From JBBRQP01 sp038226175 (lineage in GTDB: Bacteria; Cyanobacteriota; Cyanobacteriia; Gloeobacterales; Anthocerotibacteraceae), in assembly GCA_038226175.1 (NCBI GenBank), contig JBBRQP010000001.1:1-64000 (forward strand): DNA of 64,000 bases, given 5' to 3'. The notes under the pieces are model-generated. The model had not been told where the DNA came from. It saw only the letters and a list, made by a program, of their open reading frames with translations, and ran no database searches. The position numbers and the translations under genes were made by a program. Of the stretch, positions 1 through 7,438 are shown piece after piece. Position 1 is the first letter of the stretch. Each line of letters opens with the position of its first letter.

Positions 1-110
1 AACCAAATAATTTGCAGGTGGGTGCGTTCCACCCCGTCCGTTGCTTGGCGGTAGCGCTTTTCTAATTCTTCCACACTCAGGTGGTTCACAAGACTGAGGT
101 TCTTTACCAT
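1..110 (-). CDS. IS630-family transposase, N-terminal fragment (partial)
   Basis: Only the first 36 codons are inside the window; the gene continues beyond base 1. The peptide reads MVKNLSLVNHL then SVEELEKRYRQATDG, VERTHLQIIW. I recognise this as the N-terminal helix-turn-helix opening of cyanobacterial IS630 transposases, whose DDE catalytic core would lie off the edge. The ATG at 110-108 is the first start inside the element. Whether the copy is intact cannot be judged. Confidence 0.75.
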   Translation of the reverse strand, partial: MVKNLSLVNHLSVEELEKRYRQATDGVERTHLQIIW

Positions 111-139
111 ACCTTATTCTATAAGCGGAAAGTGTATAA
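1..139 (-). mobile_element. End of an IS630-family insertion sequence (continues off the left edge)
   Basis: This stretch interrupts the antiporter gene to its right. Antiporter homology read on the minus strand stops after a Gly-Ala-Ala-Val block whose valine codon (GTA) occupies 142-140, and foreign sequence follows at once. A transposase start codon lies 29 bases inside the element. IS630 elements insert at TA dinucleotides, and a TA is present at 140-141. The far end is outside the window, so the terminal repeats and the duplicated TA cannot be compared. Confidence 0.7.
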
Positions 140-655
140 TACCGCTGCACCGAGAATAATTTGGCCTTCTGGTTTTTGTAAGTAGTCTAGATCCTTGAGG
201 ACTTTAGCCGAAATCCCAATACTGGTTGCCGTCATTGCTGCACCCACAAAAAGACTCACCAGATCCGTTGCCCCAGACCATTTCATCACGCCATATCCCA
301 AACCAAGCGGCAGCACCATGCCGACCAAACCGACTAGCAAAGATTGCTTCCCGACTTGCAGTAGACTTTTGAGGTCTGACTCAAGACCGATTTCAAAAAG
401 TAAAAGTGTGACACCCACCTGCGCTAAGAGCTGCAAAATCGGTTGCTCGGGGTTAATAAGATGCAATCCAGATACACCGACCCCCAGCCCCATCAGTAAT
501 TCACCCAAGACCTGTGGCTGCTTAAGTCGTAGGGCGAATTCACCACCTAATTTACTGGCGACATAAATAATTACTAAATTGAGTAATAGTTGACCCAGAC
601 TCAGTAAGCCTGCGGGTAATTGACCAGGGACGCTTGTGGCAATGGCATAGGACAT
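119..655 (-). pseudogene. Cation:proton antiporter (CPA2/KefB type), truncated by IS630
   Basis: This is a monovalent cation/proton antiporter of the inner membrane. The 178-residue product has a hydrophobic start, an early Pro-Gln-Val-Leu-Gly-Glu motif (residues about 47-52), the segment TLLLFEIGLESD (about 83-94) and a GAAMTATSIGIS helix (about 137-148). Those belong to the first half of the Na+/H+ exchanger domain, which normally needs about 380 residues and 12 membrane segments. Reading breaks after Gly-Ala-Ala-Val, where related proteins continue with an Asp-Asp pair thought to be central to ion binding. The last six codons come from the insertion element. The product is very probably inactive. 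The leader carries a riboswitch-like structure. Confidence 0.8.
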
Positions 656-720
656 GGAGCACCTCGCTGATCATGCTCCGGCAGACCCATTTCGGGCTGA
701 CAGACTCCACCCTACCGGAG
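656..720 (-). promoter_or_regulatory. Candidate cation-sensing riboswitch leader of the antiporter gene
   Basis: On the minus strand the 65 bases before the ATG at 655 form two mutually exclusive pairings. Closing stem P1 pairs CTCCGG (720-715) with CCGGAG (681-676) and encloses a smaller CCC/GGG hairpin. A second hairpin pairs GGAGCA (679-674) with TGCTCC (661-656), next to the start codon, and puts the ribosome-binding GAGG (665-662) in its loop. The two pairings share 676-679. That layout, together with an antiporter gene downstream, suggests a translational switch, possibly of the lithium/sodium-sensing nhaA type. Class assignment is inference from layout only. Confidence 0.5.
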
Positions 721-767
721 AACAAATTTCTTTCATCGTAACCGTGTTTTTCAGCATTGCTCCGTAG

Positions 768-1742
768 CTACGCAAAATGTGCAAATGCCTGTTCACGGGT
801 AATCACTTTACCTTGTTGATCATGCACACCTGATCCGCGAATAACTTCACCGATCACGTATAATTTTTTTTCACCCAAGTTAACTTGCTCTAAAGCGGAT
901 CTAGGCAAACTGACTAATAGTTCAAAATCTTCTCCGCCGTATAAAGCCCAGTGAAGTGCTTGTTCTCCAGCCATAGTGTGCGTTGCTTGCGTCACAGGAA
1001 TTTGTGCAAGCTCAATGACCATGCCCACCTTACTCAAGTTCGCCATTTGCACTAGCGCATCAGCCAAACCATCACTCGTATCCATAGCAGCAATCGGCTG
1101 GGCCAGAGCCTGTAATGGCGCCACCCAATCCAAACGTGGCTCGGGGTATTGATGGGCTTTGATCACCGCTTCGCGCAGGATAGGAGCCACCTCCACAAAG
1201 CGTTCTGGATGCAATAAAACCTCTAATCCTGCGCGTGAACTGCCAAAGGCACCCGTCACCGCCAGCACATCGCCTACCTGACAGCGCGAACGCAACCAGC
1301 CTCGCCCTGGAGTCACCTGACCGAGGGCTGTCACCGCCAAACACCGCTGGCGACTACGACAGGTATCGCCGCCACTAATGCCCACCCCCCAAGGCTCACA
1401 GCAGGCATTTAAACCTCGATAGACTTCCTCGACCCAAGTAAGTTCAGTCTCAGCAGTGAGTGCGAGTCCAACGAGCAAACTGACCCCCGTTGCCCCCATC
1501 GCCGCTAAATCCGAGAGATTGGCACAGGCAGCACGCCAGCCTACGGCAAAAGGCGGCGTGGTCTGCGCGCTAAAATGTACTTCATCTATCAGTACATCCA
1601 TGGTGGCAACCAGGTCACCCGTGATCCGTAAAATTGCGCCATCATCCCCCACACTCACAGGTAAAGTAGCCCCCGCCTGACTAAAAAATGGCGCGAGAAC
1701 CTGTAGCAATCCTGACTCACCTAAATCACGAAGGGTAGGCAT
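768..1742 (-). CDS. thiL: Thiamine-monophosphate kinase
   Basis: ThiL phosphorylates thiamine monophosphate with ATP to thiamine diphosphate, the last step of cofactor synthesis in the cytosol. The 324-residue protein has the family signatures in order: GDDGAIL near residue 32, MDVLIDEVHF near 48, an ANLSDLAAMGA segment near 75, GISGGDTC near 125 and MDTSDGLADAL near 225. These aspartates hold magnesium and phosphates in PurM-fold enzymes. I chose the ATG at 1742 because family members begin with a short Leu-Arg-Asp-Leu-Gly segment; a TTG four codons upstream is possible. It diverges from psaD, so the promoters share about 100 bases. Confidence 0.93.
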   Translation of the reverse strand: MPTLRDLGESGLLQVLAPFFSQAGATLPVSVGDDGAILRITGDLVATMDVLIDEVHFSAQTTPPFAVGWRAACANLSDLAAMGATGVSLLVGLALTAETELTWVEEVYRGLNACCEPWGVGISGGDTCRSRQRCLAVTALGQVTPGRGWLRSRCQVGDVLAVTGAFGSSRAGLEVLLHPERFVEVAPILREAVIKAHQYPEPRLDWVAPLQALAQPIAAMDTSDGLADALVQMANLSKVGMVIELAQIPVTQATHTMAGEQALHWALYGGEDFELLVSLPRSALEQVNLGEKKLYVIGEVIRGSGVHDQQGKVITREQAFAHFA

Positions 1743-1811
1743 TACATTTCGCAACGTTTTGTAATGTAAGTTAAGCTCTGCAAATCGCTGAAATGACCGC
1801 TAGGACACTAC

Positions 1812-1834
1812 TATAATCTGTATAGTCTGCGAGG
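1812..1834 (+). promoter_or_regulatory. psaD promoter -10 element and ribosome binding site
   Basis: A perfect TATAAT lies at 1812-1817 and a GAGG at 1831-1834, ten bases before the psaD start. A start of transcription a few bases after the hexamer would leave a leader of only about 20 bases. No convincing -35 element is visible at normal spacing, which is common for photosystem genes. Confidence 0.55.
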
Positions 1835-1843
1835 TACAGAGAC

Positions 1844-2278
1844 ATGACACAGGCGAATGGACTGCCCCCGGGCGCGAGTATGCCTATCTTTGGCGGTAGT
1901 ACCGGCGGGCTTTTACGCGCTGCTGAGACCGAAGAAAAATATCTGATCACCTGGAGTACCGCCGAGGAACGGGTTTTCGAGATGCCCACTGGTGGGGCGG
2001 CAACGATGGTCGCAGGGACTAATGCCCTCTATATGGCTCGCAAAGAACAGTGCCACGCTCTGCATCGCCAACTGGTGGCGCAGTTCAAAATTCGGGACAG
2101 TAAGATTTTTCTGGTTACGCCCGATGGCGAACAAACTTTGGTCTACCCGATGGATGGCGTGGTTTCCGAAAAAGTTAATCCCGGACGAGTCCAAGTCGGT
2201 GGCATGCCCCGCAAAATCGGTGAAAATCCTAGCCAAGCCCCGCTCAAATTTACTGGCAAACAACCCTACGATCCTTAG
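1844..2278 (+). CDS. psaD: Photosystem I subunit II (PsaD)
   Basis: PsaD is a peripheral subunit on the cytoplasmic face of photosystem I, where it docks ferredoxin and stabilises PsaC. The 144-residue product carries the conserved opening IFGGSTGGLL (about 14-23), then EEKYLITW, FEMPTGGAATM, a YMARKEQC segment and the ending FTGKQPYDP. Length and motifs match cyanobacterial PsaD. The N-terminus is a few residues longer than in many strains. It is monocistronic, with its own promoter and a hairpin directly after the stop. Confidence 0.97.
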   Translation: MTQANGLPPGASMPIFGGSTGGLLRAAETEEKYLITWSTAEERVFEMPTGGAATMVAGTNALYMARKEQCHALHRQLVAQFKIRDSKIFLVTPDGEQTLVYPMDGVVSEKVNPGRVQVGGMPRKIGENPSQAPLKFTGKQPYDP

Positions 2279-2301
2279 TATCCAAGGAAACCAGAATTTA
2301 A

Positions 2302-2344
2302 TTGTCCGCAACTAGGAGTCTTACTTAGGGCGGACAACTTTTAT
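2302..2344 (+). terminator. Terminator-like hairpin after psaD
   Basis: TTGTCCGC at 2302-2309 pairs perfectly with GCGGACAA at 2330-2337, with a 20-base loop, followed by CTTTTAT. It starts 23 bases after the psaD stop. The long loop and short T run make it a modest terminator. Confidence 0.5.
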
Positions 2345-2406
2345 ACTTCAAAAACTCGTAAATCCTCACAACAACGTTAAAAAAATGGGCTACGCTACAA
2401 AAAGGT

Positions 2407-4188
2407 TTGTCGCAGTCGATGAAAAACGTAACTACAGTCCTGGAACAAAAATTTTATAGTGCCATTCGTTGGTGTTTGCGTCACCAAACCCCGACCCTAC
2501 TCATTGTTTTGCTAGCCGTTATTATACCTATTACGACGCTCAGTGTGATTGAATATCGTTCTATGGTGCAGTACGAAGCCGATAGTACTGCAGCAACCCA
2601 AGCCCAATTACAATATATTCTGAGTCGTTTAGTACTAGAGGTTCATGACGATACACTAAACGGCGGATTAATTATCTTTCACCGTAATGATTCAGAGCAT
2701 AGTGAGCTTTTGAAACAGCAACCCTCAAAAATTCAAATCTTGGTTAATCAGTTACAAAATACACGTATTTCTGAAAGTAAAAAGTTTAAGCGCAGTAATA
2801 AGACTTATCGCTCCGTAGTCGAACAACTTTTTATTATTACTCCCACACCAGCGCGTAACTGGAGGATTTTTTTGCCTAACAAAATGGTAGTGGTTCATGC
2901 TAGAGACATCATTCAACATGCACAAAATTACTTTACTCACCTACTTCCTCAACAAAAAGACGTAGGTTATTTATTTTTTTATGACCAAGCAAGTGAGTCT
3001 TTAGTATTACTGCATGCTATATCCGGGGAGGTTCCTTCTTTTGATACCATAACGGCACCCCGTTCAATCAAGGCCATCATCGGCATGATCATCCCAAAAG
3101 GCAGTTTTGAACCCAAGTTTTTTAAGAGTAAGATTCGCCATACTGAAAATAATCGTTTCGATACTTCACCTGTGGATAATACGCTTTCTCAGGCCAACTA
3201 TTACTTTCAGGTGACTGATGAAAAAGGAAAAATCTTATTTACAGACCGCAAAGATTGGAACAAGTTGGCACAAAATCCAACCTATATCAAATCACAACTT
3301 ACGCTCCTCCCAGAGCAAAAATTCCTAACAGGTTGGACATTTGCCGTCATCCAAAAAAGTCCCTTTAGTCAGATCACAAATATCAATATTTGGCAAATGG
3401 GCTGGGCAAGCATCTTAGTTGCCCTTACTTTAGGATTACTATTATTTATCATTTTGCGCGCTGGCTTAGTTGCGGTTAAAATATCAGATATGAAATCAGA
3501 TATTGTAGCTGGAGTTTCCCACGACCTCAAAACCCCTCTCGCAGGCATCATGGCCTCAGCCCAACTGTTAGCCTCCGGACGTGTCAAAGGTGAGGCGGAG
3601 ACCAAAGAATTCTCTGGCTATATCATGAGTGAAGCGCAACGCCTGACTGAGGTCATCGAAAAAGTATTAACTTTAGCTAAATTAGAATCCTCTCAGCTGA
3701 AGATGTATCCCACCAAATTTAGTGTCCAAGACTTAGTTAATCAGGCAATTAAATCGATTAGCTGCGCCTTCCCTGATACGATTATTCTCAAAGGCGGGAT
3801 TCCTGATAGTGAAGTATTTGGTGATTTCCAAGCATTGAATACCGTTCTTGTTAATCTCATGGAAAATGCAATTCGTTACTCTCGTGAGCAGCCCTGGATT
3901 AAAGTTCAAGCCTTTTGGAGTCAACAAGGTGATAAACGAACTTTGCATTTACAAGTTGAAGACCATGGCGTAGGTATTGCACCTGAGGAACAGACCTTTA
4001 TTTTTGAAAAGTTTTATCGGGTACGCAAAGGCTTAATCACCGACACAGATGGTACGGGGTTGGGGTTAGCTATTGCTTCACAAATTGTGCGAGCACACAA
4101 TGGATTTATTCAAGTGGAAAGTGAAGTGGGCGTTGGCAGTAAATTTACCGTGAGGCTACCGGATGAGTGGAACTATTCTCGTCGTTGA
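2407..4188 (+). CDS. Membrane-bound sensor histidine kinase
   Basis: A two-component sensor kinase of 593 residues. A first membrane helix (about 30-50) is followed by an extracytoplasmic domain of about 270 residues, a second helix (about 325-350), a HisKA domain with phospho-acceptor His372 in GVSHDLKTPL, and a HATPase domain with N-box NLMENAIRYS, a G1 box DHGVGI and a G2 box DGTGLGLAI. The sensor region matches no domain I know, so the signal is unknown. It starts at TTG 2407 or at ATG 2419; an AAAGG lies just before the TTG. The 3' end overlaps the response regulator by 26 bases, which points to cotranslation of a cognate pair. Confidence 0.9.
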   Translation: MSQSMKNVTTVLEQKFYSAIRWCLRHQTPTLLIVLLAVIIPITTLSVIEYRSMVQYEADSTAATQAQLQYILSRLVLEVHDDTLNGGLIIFHRNDSEHSELLKQQPSKIQILVNQLQNTRISESKKFKRSNKTYRSVVEQLFIITPTPARNWRIFLPNKMVVVHARDIIQHAQNYFTHLLPQQKDVGYLFFYDQASESLVLLHAISGEVPSFDTITAPRSIKAIIGMIIPKGSFEPKFFKSKIRHTENNRFDTSPVDNTLSQANYYFQVTDEKGKILFTDRKDWNKLAQNPTYIKSQLTLLPEQKFLTGWTFAVIQKSPFSQITNINIWQMGWASILVALTLGLLLFIILRAGLVAVKISDMKSDIVAGVSHDLKTPLAGIMASAQLLASGRVKGEAETKEFSGYIMSEAQRLTEVIEKVLTLAKLESSQLKMYPTKFSVQDLVNQAIKSISCAFPDTIILKGGIPDSEVFGDFQALNTVLVNLMENAIRYSREQPWIKVQAFWSQQGDKRTLHLQVEDHGVGIAPEEQTFIFEKFYRVRKGLITDTDGTGLGLAIASQIVRAHNGFIQVESEVGVGSKFTVRLPDEWNYSRR

Positions 4189-4849
4189 AGATGATGCAAC
4201 TCTAGCACAAGTTTTGCGTAAAACTCTGGAGTCAGAAGGCTACACAGTTGTGTTAGCACGTGATGGCAAAGTTGCTCTAGAAGAAGGGCGTAATCCTAGC
4301 CTTAAGATGATTATCTTAGACTTGATGTTACCCCGTATTGGTGGATTAGAAGTTTGTCAACGTTTGCGGCAAGAGGGCATAGTAACTCCTATTATTATGC
4401 TGACAGCTCGGGGCTTGGATAGTGATAAGGTATTCGGTTTGCGTCTAGGCGCTGATGATTATCTAACTAAGCCTTTTAATATCGATGAACTATTGGCGCG
4501 GATTGAAGCGATTATGCGGCGCTCGGGACAGGTCGAAAAACCAGCACCACGACAATTGCAAATAGGAGATATTGAAATTGATTTTCAACGCATGAGTGTA
4601 ACTAAACAAGAGCGTAATTTAGATCTTTCTTCGCGTGAATTTCAAGTCCTTGAATGTTTAATTAAGTATGCTGGTCAGACGGTTGAGCGCGAGAAAATCT
4701 ATCAAGAGGTTTGGGGTTATGATACCGCTGTGACTAACCGAACTATTGATTTTCACATTGCTCGTTTGCGTCAGAAGCTAGAGGATAATCCACGCGAACC
4801 TAAGTATATTCTGACGGTTCATCGCTCCGGTTATCGGTTTGTCGTGTAG
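4163..4849 (+). CDS. OmpR/PhoB-family response regulator
   Basis: A DNA-binding response regulator of 228 residues. The receiver domain (about 1-120) has the acidic pair VVEDDA at the start, phospho-acceptor Asp53 in LDLMLP, the TAR segment and the KPF lysine in LTKPFNIDEL. The C-terminal winged helix (about 130-228) has the typical LSSREFQVLECL, RTIDFHIARLRQKLED and HRSGYRFVV segments. It overlaps the upstream histidine kinase, its presumed partner. Target genes are unknown; two perfect palindromes just downstream are candidate binding sites. Confidence 0.93.
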   Translation: MSGTILVVEDDATLAQVLRKTLESEGYTVVLARDGKVALEEGRNPSLKMIILDLMLPRIGGLEVCQRLRQEGIVTPIIMLTARGLDSDKVFGLRLGADDYLTKPFNIDELLARIEAIMRRSGQVEKPAPRQLQIGDIEIDFQRMSVTKQERNLDLSSREFQVLECLIKYAGQTVEREKIYQEVWGYDTAVTNRTIDFHIARLRQKLEDNPREPKYILTVHRSGYRFVV

Positions 4850-4890
4850 TTGCTTTCTTTGTGAATTTTAACTTTTGTTACGTCTATATC

Positions 4891-4923
4891 TCTATCTTGA
4901 GATAGACCACATTAGGTAATGTG
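4891..4923. repeat. Two adjacent perfect inverted repeats
   Basis: TCTATCT at 4891-4897 mirrors AGATAGA at 4900-4906 across a 2-base gap. One base later CACATTA at 4908-4914 mirrors TAATGTG at 4917-4923, also across 2 bases. They lie between the response regulator stop and the BON gene, just before an A/T-rich stretch resembling a promoter. Neither is followed by a T run, so operator sites for dimeric regulators fit better than a terminator. Confidence 0.5.
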
Positions 4924-4967
4924 ACTGCGTTAAAATATAAATGTTTTGCCCCTAGTAGAGGTACGTT

Positions 4968-5303
4968 ATGAGTTGGTTAGGAAGACTTTTTGGATTAGAA
5001 AAACCTGAAGATGCAGCCAAGACAGCGGCGGCTGCTCCCGCCGCCGATGCTTCAGTTCCCGCTGAGCGGGTGGGTTTGCATGGTGAGTTTGATCAAAGTG
5101 GCCTAGCTAAGCGGGTTGCTGCTGCTTTTGATGCTGATGCTGAGCTTGATGATGTCAACAGTCTCTATATTGCCCAAACTGGTTCGACCGTAGTACTAAA
5201 AGGTTCCGTACCTAGTCAGCATATCCTCGACAAGATGGTAACAGTGGCTAAGGCTGTCCATGGTGCTGCCTCAGTCGAAACCAATCAAGTCACCGTTGGC
5301 TAG
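4968..5303 (+). CDS. BON-domain protein
   Basis: A 111-residue protein. Residues 1-12 (MSWLGRLFGLEK) look like an amphipathic start, followed by an Ala/Pro-rich linker (about 17-32) and one BON domain (about 42-111) with the typical pattern ending in a Val-Glu-Thr-Asn-Gln-Val-Thr-Val strand. BON domains bind membranes or other envelope proteins. There is no signal peptide, so a cytoplasmic or membrane-surface position is likely. A short GTGGG/CCCAC hairpin at 5341-5358 follows. The specific function is unknown. Confidence 0.75.
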   Translation: MSWLGRLFGLEKPEDAAKTAAAAPAADASVPAERVGLHGEFDQSGLAKRVAAAFDADAELDDVNSLYIAQTGSTVVLKGSVPSQHILDKMVTVAKAVHGAASVETNQVTVG

Positions 5304-5387
5304 ATTACGTGGATCTGCCCTTCTATCTTAGTAAAATGAGGTGGGGGGGTTCTCCCACTTTCCAAAAACCTATGGCAAAGTAGAATT

Positions 5388-6209
5388 ATGCAAAAAACCA
5401 TTTTCTCTGGCCTCCGGGCAGCCCAGTTTCGTCATCCTCAAGATCGAGAAGCGAGTCAAACCTTAGCCGCTGTCCCAGGGTTAGAGTTACTGATCCGCCA
5501 TGTACTGGCACCGGCTGCAGGACAGTTTTTTTATCTGGAAAATATTTCTTCGAGCATTTTGGTCGGTTCCAAACAACTGCCTCATATTTATGCTCTGCAC
5601 CAAGAGGCCTGCCGCATTTTGGATGTGCGCGAACCGCAGCTTTATATTCGTCAAAACCCAGTGCCTAACGCTTATACCTTTGCCGTGGATCAAGAGCGCT
5701 CTTTTGTGGTACTTCATACGGCACTGCTCGAGCTGCTCACCCCCGAAGAAGTGCAAGGGGTAATTGCCCATGAGCTAGGACATCTCAAGTGTGAGCATAG
5801 TATCTATATCACGATTGCTAATTTACTGATCTTGGCGGCAAAACAATTACCATCGCTCGGGCAAGCCCTAGAGCAACCCTTGCGTTTGCTCTTATTTGAA
5901 TGGTTACGAGCGGCTGAGCTGAGCTGTGACCGGGCGAGTCTACTGGTAACCGGTGATGTCGAGCAAGTGATTGCGATCATGATGAAACTCTCTGGCGGCT
6001 CACCGCAGTTGATTCCCTATCTCAACAGCGAAGCCTACATCGAGCAGGTTGCCGCCTACGAAGACTTTAGCCGCGAAGGGCTTGCTCAATGGCTACGCGC
6101 AGCCCAGACTGCTGAGCGTACTCATCCCGTGCCAATTTTACGGGCTAAAGAGATCAAAACTTGGGCGCAGTCAGCGGATTATCAGCAGTTAGTGCAGCAG
6201 GGTAGCTAG
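5388..6209 (+). CDS. M48-family zinc metallopeptidase
   Basis: A 273-residue protein with the zinc motif HELGH at residues 128-132 and the third-ligand motif Glu177-x3-Asp181 in AAELSCDRASL, both diagnostic of M48 peptidases. Unlike HtpX there is no N-terminal pair of membrane helices. Only a weakly hydrophobic segment (about 142-152) follows the zinc site, so it may be soluble or membrane-associated. Cyanobacteria and plants keep short M48 proteins of this kind with unknown substrates. The next gene starts 56 bases on in the same direction. Confidence 0.85.
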   Translation: MQKTIFSGLRAAQFRHPQDREASQTLAAVPGLELLIRHVLAPAAGQFFYLENISSSILVGSKQLPHIYALHQEACRILDVREPQLYIRQNPVPNAYTFAVDQERSFVVLHTALLELLTPEEVQGVIAHELGHLKCEHSIYITIANLLILAAKQLPSLGQALEQPLRLLLFEWLRAAELSCDRASLLVTGDVEQVIAIMMKLSGGSPQLIPYLNSEAYIEQVAAYEDFSREGLAQWLRAAQTAERTHPVPILRAKEIKTWAQSADYQQLVQQGS

Positions 6210-6265
6210 GCGTTTTAGGTCTCTCCCTCTACACTTGGGATAGCTGCCGTTGGAGAAATTAGATC

Positions 6266-6982
6266 ATGAATTTTACCCAAAGTTTGTTACGTCTAGTCAC
6301 GAATGGTGCCTCAGCTTATCTCAGTGCTAGAAGTTTGCGCGATGCTAGGACGCGTCCTGATACGATTGCCGGGCTGCACCTTGCCGAAGTCGGTTCGGTA
6401 CCTTTTCTCGAAGCCTTGAGTGTCCGTGCTGCCACAGAGGGCGATATCTGGCTGGCCGAACAATTGACGCACCATGCCCAAGATGAGAAGCGCCACGGAG
6501 CAATTTTTGCCCAAGCTCTCAAGCGCAGTGGCAAACAACTCTTAGATTTTCAGACCATGGATCGCTCTGCACAGCCGCGCAGTCCTTTTTTCGAGAACTA
6601 CTTTGCTGGTCACACTCCCGAACAACTCAAGGCTGAACGTATTGACTGGGTGCTGATGATGGCCTCGACCCATGTCCTCGAAGATGATGCCCGTACTGGG
6701 TTTGCGCGGATGGCTTATGCTTTGCCCGATGGTGACCCCCTGCGGGCGGGTATGCTCTCAATTGCCGAAGACGAAGGCCGTCATGCTGGCTATCTCAAGG
6801 AAGCCCTGATGCGTCGCATTGGTCGCCGTGCTGCCGAAGCCGCTATTGACCAATACCGGGTACGCAAAGTGGAAGCAATTTTTGCAATGGTGGGGGCGAT
6901 GGTGCAAGCGGGCAAGCTCGAAGGTCCCAAATTAACTCAGCATAATGATGGCATCTTAGGCGAATTAGCTCAATCTGTTTGA
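6266..6982 (+). CDS. Ferritin-like diiron-domain protein
   Basis: A mostly helical 238-residue protein with two Glu-x2-His motifs, DEKRHG (Glu74, His77) and later AEDEGRHAG (about residue 170), and acidic residues in the preceding helices. This arrangement gives a four-helix-bundle diiron site as in the ferritin/rubrerythrin superfamily. It is too long for a storage ferritin and lacks a rubredoxin domain, so an oxidase or hydroxylase-like role is possible. Substrate unknown. Confidence 0.7.
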   Translation: MNFTQSLLRLVTNGASAYLSARSLRDARTRPDTIAGLHLAEVGSVPFLEALSVRAATEGDIWLAEQLTHHAQDEKRHGAIFAQALKRSGKQLLDFQTMDRSAQPRSPFFENYFAGHTPEQLKAERIDWVLMMASTHVLEDDARTGFARMAYALPDGDPLRAGMLSIAEDEGRHAGYLKEALMRRIGRRAAEAAIDQYRVRKVEAIFAMVGAMVQAGKLEGPKLTQHNDGILGELAQSV

Positions 6983-7027
6983 CGTTCCTGACTCTAGAGA
7001 TAGGCAGATGCTTGGTTGTATGAGTCA

Positions 7028-7222
7028 GCTTGCAACACTGGATTGCTCCTTTGCTGTAGAGGCTGTTCTCTCCCCAAGCGTTTGACTTTCCTAGTGCCTC
7101 TGGGTAGTTTTTAATCCTCTAGCCAGAATTTTAGAGCGGCATTATAGTCACGGTCTAGTTCACATCCATACTGACAGGTATGCGTGCGCGTAGACAATAT
7201 TACTAGCTTAAAGCCGTCTTAG
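7028..7222 (-). pseudogene. Remnant of an IS200/IS605-type tnpB
   Basis: On the minus strand a short reading frame shows the end of the TnpB zinc-finger/RuvC region: RTHTCQYGCELDRDYNAAL, then KILARGL and a stop codon at 7093-7091. TnpB proteins end with a Cys-rich finger followed by Asp-Arg-Asp-x-Asn-Ala-Ala. After the stop, LGERTAST and KEQSSVAS resemble the usual tail of cyanobacterial copies. Everything upstream is missing. A partial palindrome, GGGTTTAGACCC at 7231-7242, may be an old element end. A decayed fragment without activity. Confidence 0.65.
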
Positions 7223-7330
7223 AAAAACAGGGGTTTAGACCCAAGTCTTTGATAAGAAATATTAACCAAGGTTTCTATCGCTCACACTAACGTGCAAACT
7301 GGGGGGTGAAGTTCTGTCGGGATCACGAAC

Positions 7331-7438
7331 ATGTCCTCTGTTCATTATTTTCCTTGGTTAGTTTACGCCTCTACTTTGATTGCACCGTTTATGGCTATGG
7401 CAGCATTGTTCATTGTGATCGAGCGCGACACCCTTTAG
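7331..7438 (+). CDS. psaI: PsaI-like photosystem I subunit VIII (35 residues)
   Basis: A 35-residue single-helix protein, MSSVHYFPWLVYAS then TLIAPFMAMAALFIVIERDTL. PsaI proteins share a Pro-Trp near the start, a central Pro, then Met-x2-Leu-Phe-Ile-x-Ile-Glu. Here the spacing from the central Pro to the Glu is identical (13 positions) and the first spacing differs by one residue. PsaI sits at the photosystem I trimer interface with PsaL. The gene is convergent with the PIN-TRAM gene and overlaps its stop by 4 bases. I found no other small photosystem family that fits better. Direct evidence is limited to this motif match. Confidence 0.6.
   Translation: MSSVHYFPWLVYASTLIAPFMAMAALFIVIERDTL

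Noticed and set aside
1072..1344. A 90-codon alternative frame on the minus strand within thiL
   Set aside because: Overlaps the conserved ThiL motifs in another frame and has no recognisable content.
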